DNA of 31,803 nucleotides from DSWT01 sp035415725. GTDB lineage: Bacteria > Chloroflexota > Anaerolineae > B4-G1 > SLSP01. The DNA is taken from NCBI GenBank assembly GCA_035415725.1, contig DAOOGN010000048.1:1-31803 (forward strand), given 5' to 3'. The first letter of the stretch is position 1, and every line of letters begins with the position of its first letter. Shown piece by piece: positions 23,114 through 31,433 of this stretch. Both the position numbers and the translations under genes were made by a program. The notes beneath the pieces were generated by a model. The model saw only the letters and a list, made by a program, of their open reading frames with translations, did no database searches and was not told where the DNA came from.

Positions 23114-24559
23114 TCACAACGTCGCCTCACTCATACATCCGCCCCACGTGCAATCCAAAATTTGAATAGGCGAACCGACTCGGCCAAAATGTTGTTGAAT
23201 ATGTTTCACAATCGCCAGGGCATGGCGTGCCAAAACTGAAGTGTCGGTTATTCGTGCTTCCATCATAATGCGATAGACCGGTTCTGTACTCGCCGGTCGA
23301 CACTCAAGTTTGTTAAGATCAGGAATGGCATCACATATTTTACTCAATAAACTCAACAAACCCGGAATGCCTTCTGCAGAAGGTAACGAAGCACCACGGC
23401 CAATCCATACACTGGCCTTAATTTGAGGCCATTTGCGCATTCCCGGCGCCAAATCTTGTAATGTGATACCCGGTCGTTCTGCCAGCATGGCAAAGACGAG
23501 CAAAGCAGTGCGTAATCCATCGCCGGTAACGTGGAGATGATCCGTATGTGCAATGACGTGTCCGATTTCCTCTCCCCCCAATGTCAAATCTCCTTCAACC
23601 AGCGCATAGGTGATGTATTTGTCACCGTTCTGTACTTCACGGCTGGTAATGTTGTGCTGGTGCAGATAATGTATCAGACCTGAATTACTCATTGGCGTGA
23701 TGACTACCGCGTTTTTTTGCAAACGTCGTTCAGCCTGCAGCTTTACAGACAACATTGCCAGCACCATGTCACCGTCGTAAAATCGGCCCGCACGATCGAC
23801 AAACACAGCTCGGTCGGCATCGCCATCAAGAGCGACGCCAAGGCTTGCATTGTAACGCTGTAACTCGTGCGTCAGAAGACCGGGATTGAAGCGCACATGT
23901 TCGCTGCCGGCTCTATAATTGATATTGGTGCCATCCGGCGAAGCATTGAGCACAGTATGAGGAATGTGTAGTTTTTCTAATACTGTGGGTCCTATTTGCG
24001 AAGCTGCGCCATGGGCGCAGTCAATAACAACGGGCGACGTTAATCTCTCATAAGCCTGCGCTTCACGGACAAGGGCTGATGCATACTGGAGACTGAAGTC
24101 AGGTTGTTCAATGGGTAAGGTAGGACGAACTTCATAAGGGAGGCGCGTATCGCTAAAGAAGAGATTTTCGATGAAATGTTCCGTCTCATCATTGATTTTG
24201 ATACCCCGACTGTCGAATACCTTAATGCCATTTTCGATAAGCGGGTTATGCGAAGCCGAAACCATGGCTCCACCCGCAAAAAAACCTTTGCTAATCGTCA
24301 AGTATGAAATTGCTGCAGTCGGGAGAGTGCCAGCATCTACAACATGCACACCGCCACGAGCTAACCCGTCCACGAGCCAAGCCTTCAACCGCTGGCTTGA
24401 TTCGCGGGTGTCGGCACCTATCAAAAAGGTAGGAATAGGAGTATGCTGTTGAAGCCAAACAGCTAAAACCCGCCCCAGCCGTTCAACATCTTCACATCTT
24501 AAGGGATGTTTGTCAACGATGCCGCGAATACCATCTGCACTAAAGAGCCGACTTCCCAT
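23114..24559 (-). CDS. Phosphohexomutase (phosphoglucosamine/phosphomannomutase family)
   Basis: A 481-residue alpha-D-phosphohexomutase. The family opening LFSADGIRGI is at residues 5-14, the active-site serine is Ser103 in VSASHNPLIENGIK, the metal loop is DGDADRAVF, the sugar-specificity loop is GGEEIGHVI, and the C-terminal phosphate-binding loop is RPASTEPVYRIMME. The GEEIGH loop and overall order are closest to GlmM (glucosamine-6-phosphate to glucosamine-1-phosphate) or bacterial phosphomannomutase; the sequence alone does not separate them for me. The start at ATG 24559 has GGAG 9 bases upstream. The neighbour, transcribed divergently, is a heptose bisphosphate phosphatase, which fits a sugar-nucleotide precursor setting. 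Confidence 0.88.
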   Translation of the reverse strand: MGSRLFSADGIRGIVDKHPLRCEDVERLGRVLAVWLQQHTPIPTFLIGADTRESSQRLKAWLVDGLARGGVHVVDAGTLPTAAISYLTISKGFFAGGAMVSASHNPLIENGIKVFDSRGIKINDETEHFIENLFFSDTRLPYEVRPTLPIEQPDFSLQYASALVREAQAYERLTSPVVIDCAHGAASQIGPTVLEKLHIPHTVLNASPDGTNINYRAGSEHVRFNPGLLTHELQRYNASLGVALDGDADRAVFVDRAGRFYDGDMVLAMLSVKLQAERRLQKNAVVITPMSNSGLIHYLHQHNITSREVQNGDKYITYALVEGDLTLGGEEIGHVIAHTDHLHVTGDGLRTALLVFAMLAERPGITLQDLAPGMRKWPQIKASVWIGRGASLPSAEGIPGLLSLLSKICDAIPDLNKLECRPASTEPVYRIMMEARITDTSVLARHALAIVKHIQQHFGRVGSPIQILDCTWGGCMSEATL

Positions 24560-24600
24560 AGTTGTTTTCTCCAATCTATGTAGAGCGCTCGTTAGCCTTA

Positions 24601-24620
24601 GTCATTGGATAGGCAATGAC
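24601..24620. promoter_or_regulatory. Inverted repeat between divergent sugar-phosphate genes
   Basis: GTCATTG and CAATGAC form a perfect 7-bp inverted repeat with a 6-base spacer, placed between the divergent starts at 24559 and 24647. The position suits an operator shared by both genes. It has no T-run and no large stem, so a terminator role is unlikely. Confidence 0.35.
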
Positions 24621-24646
24621 CCTTTTACTATGGTAGCATAAATATT

Positions 24647-25351
24647 ATGCAAAAGCAAGAGCCAAAACCTCATTCTTTTCTAAGATGCCTTGATTCAGAG
24701 CCAGGTGACTTGCTTGATCTGCCCTCGCAGGCGCGTTGTGTGTCCTCAGATACGCCCAGAGAGGAAACGGCACAACCCATCCCCTTGCGTTCGGCCGTCT
24801 TCCTTGACCGGGACGGCACCATCAACGAAGAACATGGCTATCTTCGCCAACCGGCAGCGGTGCGACTTCTCCCTACCGTCGGCGAGGCACTGGCGTTACT
24901 CAATGCCCTGAACATCCCTGTGATTATCGTCACCAACCAATCTGCCTTAGAGCGTGGGTTGATGACCCGCGTTGAATTTGATGCGGTCAATCATGCCCTC
25001 CGGACAGCGTTGCAAGCCTGCGGCGTTCGCTACGACGCGCTGTATTGTTGTCCCCATGCGCCGGACCATGTGCCTCCATGCCCATGCCGCAAGCCACGCC
25101 CTGGATTGCTTGTGCAAGCGGCTGCGGATTTTGACCTTGATTTGTCACGCTCCTACGTCATCGGGGATAAACAGTCTGACCTGGACGCCGGTTATGCCGT
25201 CGGTTGCCGCACCGTTCTGGTACGCACAGGATGTGGGGACACAACTTATCGGACTCTGGCGCAACAACGACGACAACCGGACTACATTGCGGACACACTC
25301 TTGGAAGCCACTCAATGGGTCACATGGGCCATACAACAGTCAAGGCGGTAG
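24647..25351 (+). CDS. gmhB: D-glycero-D-manno-heptose bisphosphate phosphatase-like HAD hydrolase
   Basis: A 234-residue protein of the histidinol-phosphate/GmhB HAD group. Motif I is VFLDRDGTINEEHGY (nucleophile Asp54, acid/base Asp56), motif II VIIVTNQSALERG, motif III in CRKPRPGLL, and motif IV VIGDKQSDLDAG. The zinc-binding loop CPHAPDHVPPCPC is the diagnostic GmhB feature. The reaction is removal of one phosphate from heptose 1,7-bisphosphate on the way to ADP- or GDP-heptose for surface glycans. The first ~45 residues (MQKQEPKPHS...) are outside the domain, and no ribosome-binding site precedes ATG 24647, so the true start may be later or the message leaderless. Related phosphatases acting on other sugar bisphosphates cannot be excluded. 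Confidence 0.85.
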   Translation: MQKQEPKPHSFLRCLDSEPGDLLDLPSQARCVSSDTPREETAQPIPLRSAVFLDRDGTINEEHGYLRQPAAVRLLPTVGEALALLNALNIPVIIVTNQSALERGLMTRVEFDAVNHALRTALQACGVRYDALYCCPHAPDHVPPCPCRKPRPGLLVQAAADFDLDLSRSYVIGDKQSDLDAGYAVGCRTVLVRTGCGDTTYRTLAQQRRQPDYIADTLLEATQWVTWAIQQSRR

Positions 25352-25414
25352 AGGGGCGCTCTTTGCCTTGCCCTCGCCACAGAGGCGAAATGTACCTTAA
25401 CGGCAGAAAGCTCC

Positions 25415-25443
25415 TTTACCGATTTGAAAATCTGCATTATAAT
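25415..25443 (+). promoter_or_regulatory. Promoter upstream of the 287-residue unknown gene
   Basis: TTTACC (25415-25420), a 17-base spacer and a consensus TATAAT (25438-25443), 78 bases before the ATG at 25522. Confidence 0.55.
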
Positions 25444-25521
25444 CACCGCGTAGATAATACAATGGCCTGGCAACAGGCCCGGGGTATAGGACGCCTGGTG
25501 ATCTGAAAGGGAATGCGACGT

Positions 25522-26385
25522 ATGGAAGTCAATCTTGCGGATGAACGAGCGTTTATTTTGCAGGCGCAACTTTCTGTCGATCAAGCAGAAGGGCGCGCGT
25601 GGGGTCACAAAGTCGATGCGTTTGGGACGGTGGCGAAAATGGGCAGCCTGCTTCAACGTCCCAAAGACGATGATTTCAAACTGCTGTACAAAGAGCAGCG
25701 CTATGAACCCTTCTGGCACGTGGTGTGCGATGCGCGCTACATCTACGAGCGCTGCGGTGATTATCCCCTGGCGTTCAACGATCCTGCGGTCAGGTCGGTG
25801 ACGATTGACGCGGTAGAATATCAGGTCAGCAATGGAAAGATCGTCCTGACGGGATTGGAGCATTGCCGGGAGGAACTGCACGCCAACGTTTTCTGCGATG
25901 GTCTGACGAGCACGCGAAATCCGGCGTTGGCGGATTATATCCAATATGCCGCCGTCGAAATCGCCGGCGATGACCTTGATGATTTCTCCGCCAGTGATGC
26001 GGTCGTCGTGCCCCCGGCGGCGCGTGCCTCGGCGATTGTCCACGAAGTGCTGATTGAGATGATCAAAAGTGTGAAAGCCGAGCGCATTTTGGAGGATTGC
26101 ATCGATGTCGCGCAGATCGATCTCTACTATCGTCCTGTGTATGCTTTTCAATATCGCTGGCTTTCCAAAAAGAAAGAAACTATTGTCGAGTACGATGGGC
26201 TAACCGGGCAGTGGCAGGTCGGTGGGAAGACGTTCCAGCAATATATCGGCAAGATCCTCGATCCCGATTTTCTCTTCGACGTGGGCGTGGAGACGGTGGA
26301 TCTGCTTGTGCCCGGCGGCGGTCTCGCCATCAAACTGGCGAAGAAGAGCCTTGACGTTGCGTATGGATCGAAGCCAGAGGGATAG
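25522..26385 (+). CDS. Protein of unknown function, 287 residues
   Basis: I do not recognise this family. It is a soluble protein with a mixed composition and no signal peptide or membrane segment. An aromatic-rich N-terminal third contains QRYEPFWHVVCDARYIYER; the middle is acidic (GDDLDDFSASDAV); the last third has a DLYYRPVYAFQYRW strand and a KKKETIVEYDGLTGQWQVGG beta-hairpin before a hydrophobic stretch (VDLLVPGGGLAIKLAKKSL). Cysteines are few and not in a metal-binding pattern. ATG 25522 was preferred over ATG 25513, because AAAGGG lies about 10 bases before the former and overlaps the latter. It has its own promoter and is followed after 141 bases by a REC-histidine kinase gene. Confidence 0.72.
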   Translation: MEVNLADERAFILQAQLSVDQAEGRAWGHKVDAFGTVAKMGSLLQRPKDDDFKLLYKEQRYEPFWHVVCDARYIYERCGDYPLAFNDPAVRSVTIDAVEYQVSNGKIVLTGLEHCREELHANVFCDGLTSTRNPALADYIQYAAVEIAGDDLDDFSASDAVVVPPAARASAIVHEVLIEMIKSVKAERILEDCIDVAQIDLYYRPVYAFQYRWLSKKKETIVEYDGLTGQWQVGGKTFQQYIGKILDPDFLFDVGVETVDLLVPGGGLAIKLAKKSLDVAYGSKPEG

Positions 26386-26526
26386 TTAGCTGACAGCGCT
26401 CTCGCAATGGTGGGCCTGGGTGGGCCATGTTAACGTGGCAGTCTCTGCATGGAGAGGATGTCCTTATTAGCGGGTAATGGATAATATCATCTGGTCCGGC
26501 AGGACTCGCCGAACCTCTGGGGAGAA

Positions 26527-28098
26527 ATGGATGGGATGACAGATACAGTTTTGGTAGTCAACGATGATTTCTCTGAAGGTCAGTTCCTGGCCGAATTATT
26601 GACCTCGCGCGGCTATGCCGTGCATCTCTGGCCTCACGCAAAGGTCAACCCGGAAGCGCTGTCCGCTCTTGCCCCCGACCTCATCATCCTCGATCTGACG
26701 TGTGCTGAAGCCTACGCACATCAGAAAAAAAACTTTCCCTGGCCGGCTCCCGTCATTATCAGCGGGGTGGTCGCGGCGGAGGAGGAACGGGTGAAAGTCT
26801 TTGCCCTCGGGGGAGGGGATTATCTGGCCAAACCTATCCATCCGCCGGAAGTGCTGGCACGTGTCGAAACCCGTCTGACCCTCCAGCGATTGCAACGGCA
26901 GGTCGTCGTTCAAGATGAGCATCTTCAGGAAGAAATGGCTCTCCGGCAAGAAGCTGAAGCCGCCTTCCATGCCGCCCAAGAGACCCTGGGGCGGCAGGCG
27001 ACCGAAAGCACGGCGACCCTGCGCGCCTCCGAGGCCATGTTTCGCTATCTCTTGGGGCGGATGAACGATGGCTATGTCATCGTCGATGATCGGGAACGGG
27101 TGCTTTATGCGAATGCCCGGGCGCAAGGATACCTGGGACTGGGGCATGAGATCGACAAAGCCGAACCGCCGACCTTTACCGACCTGGTCTTGCAACAGTA
27201 TCACCGCGAGCCACAGGCAGCCTGGGCGTTCTGGCCGAAGAAGATGTTCATCAACAAAATGCCGGTGCCGCTTTACCTGGTGTGCCCGGAGACGCCGCTC
27301 GCTAAAGCCTTTTGGTTGCAAGTGGAGATGTTGGATATCGCCGCTGGTTTGGATATGGAAGCCGGACGCATCATCTGCCTGAAAGACATCACCGAGAAAA
27401 CCGCCCTGCAGGAAGAATTGAGCCGTTTCCATTCGGTCGTCGCGCACAAACTGCGCACCCCCCTGGTGCCCCTTTATACCGGCCTGTCCTTTTTGGCCGA
27501 ACGGCTGGCAACGATGTCGCGGGACGATATACTCATGTTTGTGCAAAATGCCGCCGAAGGGGCCAAACACCTTTACAGCGAGATCGAGGAGATTATTCGT
27601 TATCTCGACGCCCCTCTTATGGCGACGGCCGAGGCCGCTTTCTCGCTGGCGAATTTCGCCGCCCTGCTCGCGGACATCAGCGCCGATCTGTTGCTGCCGG
27701 ATGTTAAGGTGACGGTCGCCGAATCGTTGCAGAGTCAGCATCTGGCGCTCTCGCAGTGGAGCCTCGAAGTGATCTTGTGGGAGATCTTGGAAAATGCCAA
27801 AAAATTCCACCCGCGCAACATGCCGGTGATCGCAGTGGATGTTGCAGCCACTGGCATACAGCAGGCCAGGATTCAGGTCTGGGACGATGGCCTGACCTTG
27901 TCACCGGAACAATTGGTGCGCATGTGGATGCCCTATTATCAGGTCGACAAATTCATAACGGGTCAGATCGCCGGCATGGGATTGGGGCTCTCCATGGTGG
28001 CCACACAGGTCTGGAGCGTGGGCGGCACGTGCCACAGTTTCAACCGCGAAGATGGCCCCGGCATCGTGATCGAACTCATGCTGCCCACGCGTGAATAA
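26527..28098 (+). CDS. Receiver-PAS-histidine kinase
   Basis: A 523-residue cytoplasmic signalling protein with no membrane segment. Residues 5-120 are a receiver domain (phosphoacceptor Asp56 in LIILDLTC, Lys102 in YLAKPIHPP). A coiled-coil linker (about 115-165) leads to a PAS domain (about 168-292, DGYVIVDDRERVLYANARAQ). The HisKA helix has His307 in VVAHKLRTPL, and the HATPase domain has the N box EILENAKKFH and the G2 box GMGLGLSMV. Lys308 replaces the acidic residue usually found after the histidine. An N-terminal receiver on a kinase suggests it takes phosphoryl from, or is modulated by, another kinase. Start 26527 or 26536 are both possible; GGGGAG fits the second better. The lone response regulator at 14309 is a conceivable partner. 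Confidence 0.88.
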   Translation: MDGMTDTVLVVNDDFSEGQFLAELLTSRGYAVHLWPHAKVNPEALSALAPDLIILDLTCAEAYAHQKKNFPWPAPVIISGVVAAEEERVKVFALGGGDYLAKPIHPPEVLARVETRLTLQRLQRQVVVQDEHLQEEMALRQEAEAAFHAAQETLGRQATESTATLRASEAMFRYLLGRMNDGYVIVDDRERVLYANARAQGYLGLGHEIDKAEPPTFTDLVLQQYHREPQAAWAFWPKKMFINKMPVPLYLVCPETPLAKAFWLQVEMLDIAAGLDMEAGRIICLKDITEKTALQEELSRFHSVVAHKLRTPLVPLYTGLSFLAERLATMSRDDILMFVQNAAEGAKHLYSEIEEIIRYLDAPLMATAEAAFSLANFAALLADISADLLLPDVKVTVAESLQSQHLALSQWSLEVILWEILENAKKFHPRNMPVIAVDVAATGIQQARIQVWDDGLTLSPEQLVRMWMPYYQVDKFITGQIAGMGLGLSMVATQVWSVGGTCHSFNREDGPGIVIELMLPTRE

Positions 28099-28325
28099 TG
28101 GTTCTCTGTTGACGGGGTGAGGGAAAAACGGCCTTAGTTTTTGCCCCGGATGACACGGATTTCACTGCTTCCTGGACTCGTCAGGATGATATGACCCCCC
28201 CAGCGTGGGATTTTTACCGCCGCGAGCGTCGAGTTCGCCGCGATGGATGCTCTTTCTCTGCGTCTTCAGCGTGCTCCGCGGTGGAAACGAATTTAGCCGC
28301 GTGTCCAACATCTTGTTGTGCCCTT
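28099..28325. other. Non-coding stretch at the start of a decay zone
   Basis: No gene or known site was recognised here. The sequence around 28217-28290 has the CTCTTTCTCTGCGTCTTCAGCGTGCTCCGCGGTGG character of degenerate intergenic repeats in environmental bacteria. A reading frame runs through it from 28191 but gains protein-like character only from about 28326. Confidence 0.4.
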
Positions 28326-28682
28326 GACGTGACGAACATCTATTACCTCAAGGGCCTTCAGCAGCAAGAACATCCCGAAAGCATCTGCCGCGCAGTGATG
28401 ATGCGCACGCTCGACTACAAGCTCGTGCGCCATCCCCTCGGCGTGAGCGAGTTGTACGACCTGCGCACCGATCCGCGCGAGCTGCACAACGTCTACGCGG
28501 ATCCCGTCTATGCCGCTATCCGCAACCAAATGGAAGCTGGTCTGCTCGATTGGACCATTCGCACGGCGGACGTTGTGCCGGTGGGGGAAGACCCGTGCGG
28601 ATTGCCCCGTGAAGAAGGCCTTGCGCCGGATCATAATCCGGCACTGCTGAGACGGCGGATTGTGATCCGCCTTAAGCGTTGA
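28326..28682 (+). pseudogene. Sulfatase, C-terminal fragment
   Basis: From about 28326 the frame reads as the last ~95 residues of an arylsulfatase-type enzyme: the conserved RTLDYKLVRHPLGVSELYDL and DPRELHNVYADP segments, then LLDWTIRTADVVP. The N-terminal 350-400 residues, including the formylglycine cysteine motif and metal ligands, are absent, so it cannot be active. The end of the frame runs into a hairpin repeat (from about 28624), which supplies the stop codon at 28682. Upstream sequence in frame is low-complexity and not sulfatase-like. Confidence 0.75.
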
Positions 28683-28684
28683 AA
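28624..28684. repeat. Hairpin repeat copy 1
   Basis: GGATCATAATCCG (28628-28640) and CGGATTGTGATCC (28656-28668) form a 13-bp stem with one mismatch and a 15-base loop, followed by GCCTTAAGCGTTGAA. The unit recurs 130 bases downstream with matching changes in both arms. Confidence 0.72.
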
Positions 28685-28753
28685 TGGGAGGAACAAATCT
28701 GGCGGGGTTATATTTGCTTTATGCGCGTGGAATTGGGGGATAGCGCAATCCTC

Positions 28754-28815
28754 GCGCCAGAGCATAATCCGGCGTTGTTGCGACGGCGGATTGTGCTCTG
28801 TCTTAAGCGTTGAAG
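28754..28815. repeat. Hairpin repeat copy 2
   Basis: AGAGCATAATCCG (28759-28771) and CGGATTGTGCTCT (28787-28799) form the same 13-bp stem as copy 1. The outer bases differ from copy 1 in both arms so that pairing is kept (GATC/GATC there, GAGC/GCTC here). The trailing CTTAAGCGTTGAA is shared. Confidence 0.72.
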
Positions 28816-28841
28816 TAAGGTCGTTGAAGTAAGATTATTCT

Positions 28842-29107
28842 TGAGCGATGCACTTCCCGAGCGTACCAACTCCCACGCACCAAGAACGGCGAGGTCTCCG
28901 CATACGTTTTCTGGCAATTATGGCAGAGATGTCGTTGCACCCGCACGCTGTCGCGTCCGCCAAAACCCCACGGCTGACGCCAATACCCCCCATTCTTGAT
29001 CGTCCCCCACTCCCCCAGTGTGGGCAGTGTTTCCAGTCCCACGCTGTCCGCTGGGCCAACTCCTGTAACTGTTTCAGGAAAGCTTTCCCACGTTCTATGA
29101 TGTTCAT
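28842..29107 (-). pseudogene. Insertion sequence transposase, N-terminal fragment with frameshift
   Basis: On the minus strand, ATG 29107 opens MNIIERGKAFLKQLQELAQR and reaches the first half of a zinc ribbon (KHCPHWG, where the second cysteine has become Trp). The reading continues in another frame with TIKNGGYWRQPWGF, the second ribbon half (HLCHNCQKTYAE) and LVRGSWYAREVHRS, then homology stops near 28842. The shift lies in a run of five G near 29016. This is the DNA-binding N-terminus of an IS transposase of the kind with a Cys4 ribbon; the catalytic DDE part is missing. It is a dead IS remnant, and no terminal repeats were identified. Confidence 0.68.
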
Positions 29108-29221
29108 CTGTACGCCCACCTGGGTTTGTTGTACTGTCCCTGGTCGGTGCGCACATCACCTTTTTGTCAAATCCTGGCGCGCCTGAATCTACCCACACAC
29201 TTTAGAACCGAGTCAAAAACA

Positions 29222-29251
29222 TTGTCATTGCGTAAGTTCTAAGAGTATAAT
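29222..29251 (+). promoter_or_regulatory. Promoter for the THUMP methyltransferase, probably leaderless
   Basis: TTGTCA (29222-29227), an 18-base spacer and consensus TATAAT (29246-29251). The start codon at 29260 begins only 8 bases after the -10 box, so transcription should begin at or within one or two bases of the ATG. Little room is left for a ribosome-binding site (only AGGA, 2 bases before the ATG). Confidence 0.68.
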
Positions 29252-29259
29252 ACAGGAAT

Positions 29260-30417
29260 ATGAATTATCCTGTCTTTGTCGTCAGTGCGCCGGGCATGGA
29301 AGATATCACGGCGCGCGAAATAGCCGAGTTGGACCTGGCGCGGGGCGGGACGGCGCAGACCGTACCCGGCGGCGTGGAATTCTCCGGCGACCTGGAGACC
29401 GTCTACCGTGCCAACCTGCTGCTGCGGACGGCGAGCCGGGTGTTGGCGCGGCTCAGCACGTTCTACGCGACCGACTTCTCCGAGCTGCGCACCAAAGCGA
29501 GCCGCCTGCCCTGGGAGCGTTATCTGCGTCCCGGACAGCCTGTGTCCATCCGGGCGACTTGCCGCGAATCGAAGCTCTATCACTCGGACGCCGTCATCGA
29601 GCGCGTGCTAGGGGCTATTAAGGATCGTCTGAGCGCGTCCGTAACGTTGTGCGCCGCGACTGACGATGCCGTCGCAGACGGCGGGGAAGCTGACCGCCCC
29701 GCGCAGGTCGTCGTCGTGCGCCTGTTCAAGAATCGCTGTACCGTGAGCGTGGATAGTTCGGGCGCGCTGCTGCACCGGCGTGGCTACCGCCTGGCGACAG
29801 CCAAAGCGCCGCTGCGCGAGACGTTGGCGGCAGGGTTGGTGCTGGCCTCCGGGTGGGATGGGCGCACGCCGCTGCTCGATCCCTTCTGCGGTTCGGGGAC
29901 GATCCCCATCGAGGCGGCGCTGTGGACGCGGAACATCGCGCCGGGCAAAGCGCGGAACTTCGCCTTTATGGCGTGGCCCGACTTCACGCCGGACGTGTGG
30001 GAATCCACGCTGGCGGCGGCGATTGCGGCGGAACGCCCCGATGCGCCCCTCCTTTTGGCCTCCGACCGGGATGCCGGAGCGATTCGCGCCGCGGAGGCCA
30101 ATGCTGCGCGCGCGGGCGTCATCAACGACATTGCGTTCACTTGCCGGGCCGTTTCGGCCATCGCGCCGCCGCCGGAGCCGGGGTGGGTCGTCACCAATCT
30201 GCCCTACGGCGTGCGGGTGAGCAAAAACAAGGACTTGCGCAATCTGTATGCGCAGTTTGGCAACGTCCTGCGCGCGCAATGTCCGGGGTGGCGCGTGACC
30301 TTTCTGTGCAGCGACCTTCTCCTTATCGGACAGACGCGCCTGCCTGTGGAAACGACTCGCGTGTGGACGAACGGCGGCTTGCGCGTGCGGGTGGCGCAGG
30401 GGGCCGTTCCTCGTTAA
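29260..30417 (+). CDS. THUMP-domain class I rRNA methyltransferase (RlmL/YpsC-like)
   Basis: A 385-residue SAM-dependent RNA methyltransferase. Residues 1-160 carry the ferredoxin-like and THUMP RNA-binding region (FVVSAPGMEDITAREI at the start, YHSDAVIERVLGAIKDRL before the catalytic domain). The methyltransferase domain has the SAM loop LLDPFCGSGTIPIEAALW and the target-base motif TNLPYGVR, corresponding to NPPY. Relatives include RlmL, which makes N2-methylguanosine in 23S rRNA, and YpsC. The length and domain order fit the family well. The start is fixed by the promoter directly upstream. Its neighbour downstream is a remnant on the other strand. Confidence 0.88.
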   Translation: MNYPVFVVSAPGMEDITAREIAELDLARGGTAQTVPGGVEFSGDLETVYRANLLLRTASRVLARLSTFYATDFSELRTKASRLPWERYLRPGQPVSIRATCRESKLYHSDAVIERVLGAIKDRLSASVTLCAATDDAVADGGEADRPAQVVVVRLFKNRCTVSVDSSGALLHRRGYRLATAKAPLRETLAAGLVLASGWDGRTPLLDPFCGSGTIPIEAALWTRNIAPGKARNFAFMAWPDFTPDVWESTLAAAIAAERPDAPLLLASDRDAGAIRAAEANAARAGVINDIAFTCRAVSAIAPPPEPGWVVTNLPYGVRVSKNKDLRNLYAQFGNVLRAQCPGWRVTFLCSDLLLIGQTRLPVETTRVWTNGGLRVRVAQGAVPR

Positions 30418-30423
30418 GTTGGT

Positions 30424-30600
30424 TCAGCACGTGACGTGGAAGAGTCCGATGACGGCGCCTTTCGCCCCGTTCCAGGCTTTCAGCGCTTCCGGCGTCGGCA
30501 ACAATTCCACCCGGCATGCCTTGCTGCGAAAATAGTCTATCGCTTCCTCCGACAACGTGACCAGGCCGCTTTGTCCGGCGCCGATGATGAGACGGAGGTT
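30424..30600 (-). pseudogene. Mth938-like (DUF498) domain protein, C-terminal fragment
   Basis: On the minus strand the last 58 residues, from NLRLIIGAGQSGLVTLSEEA through RVELLPTPEALKAWNG to AVIGLFHVTC, match the C-terminal half of the small Mth938/DUF498 fold. The N-terminal half of the usual ~120-residue protein is missing; sequence upstream of 30600 belongs to an unrelated gene read on the other strand. The join therefore lies at about 30600. It is not expected to be functional. Confidence 0.68.
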
Positions 30601-30880
30601 TGTTTTCGAGAGTATCCTCACTCTATTCTTATTGATCCCGAAGGGTATATGTTCAAGTGTTATAGTATATTGGGTGATGCCCGGTATAGATTGGGAAATG
30701 TCACTGATACTTTCGAGGAGAACTTGCCACTGTTTGAAATGTGCGGTGTTTCCTATTTGCAAGGGAGGGTGCCAGTTTCAAGCATCTCTAAAAAACAATG
30801 GCCAATATGGACACAAATATTGTATTAAGGATATATTGCTCTACGATTTCGAGGAGAATCTCCGTCTTGGGATATTTTGA
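30601..30880 (+). pseudogene. Radical SAM/SPASM peptide maturase, C-terminal fragment with frameshift
   Basis: One frame reads EYPHSILIDPEGYMFKCYSI followed by LGDARYRLGNV, the typical entry to a SPASM domain (dPeGyvykC...G...GN). The reading then moves to another frame with the cysteine cluster CLKCAVFPICKGGCQFQ, and runs to the end of the protein (DILLYDFEENLRLGIF, stop at 30878-30880). SPASM cysteines hold auxiliary 4Fe-4S clusters in enzymes that modify ribosomal peptides or make thioether bonds. Most of the protein, including the CxxxCxxC radical-SAM motif, is absent. The following half-ABC transporter supports a lost peptide-natural-product locus. Confidence 0.68.
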
Positions 30881-30902
30881 GGGATGAAGATGATACCAGG
30901 GG

Positions 30903-31433
30903 ATGTTACAGTGGATGAAGTGTGAATTGGTCGCCTTGTTTTTACATTCGCCGGCGGTTATTTTTCTGGATGAGCCTACGATTGGTTTGGATGCTTCTGC
31001 CAAGGCGCATGTGCATGAATTCATCAGAGAAATCAACACTGAGGAACACAAGACCGTCATTTTGACCTCGCACGATACGCAAGACATAGAAGCGCTGGCA
31101 AAGCGCGTGATTGTCATTGATCAGGGGCGGCTATTGTTCGATGGCGATCTGGCGCAATTCAAGCGGAATTTTGGCTCCGGGGAGAAATTAGTGACTTTGG
31201 AACTGGCCGAGCCGGTTTCTCCGCGGATATGGGAGGGTTTCTTTCCGGCGGATAGTGTAGAACTGGTAAACATAGCAGAACATCAATTGATCGTTAAGGT
31301 AAACCATCAGCTTACTGTTTACGACATTCTTAAGCTGGTGGAGCGCAACGCCAAAGTCCAAGACATTCACATTGAAGAAGAAGCGATCTCAGAAATGGTG
31401 CGCCGCATCTATGAACACCAAACTGCCTTATAG
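30903..31433 (+). pseudogene. ABC transporter ATP-binding protein, C-terminal half
   Basis: A 176-residue fragment. It begins after the Walker A and signature motifs would have occurred: MLQWMKCELVAL replaces the usual LSLGQRMKCELVAL, and Walker B plus D-loop are intact in VIFLDEPTIGLD. The H-loop is in ILTSHDTQDIEALAKR, followed by an accessory C-terminal domain as in ABC-2 drug or peptide exporters. About 130 N-terminal residues with the P-loop are missing, so ATP binding is not possible. It starts 23 bases after the SPASM remnant and overlaps the next start by 23 bases. Confidence 0.78.

Noticed and set aside
25304..26151. Minus-strand frame of 279 residues
   Set aside because: Covers parts of two plus-strand genes and their promoter; no recognisable motif and no start signal.
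26596..27810. Minus-strand frame of 404 residues
   Set aside because: Antisense to the REC-PAS-kinase gene, with no domain character.
28848..29186. Plus-strand frame of 112 residues
   Set aside because: Opposite to the zinc-ribbon transposase remnant, which explains the sequence better.
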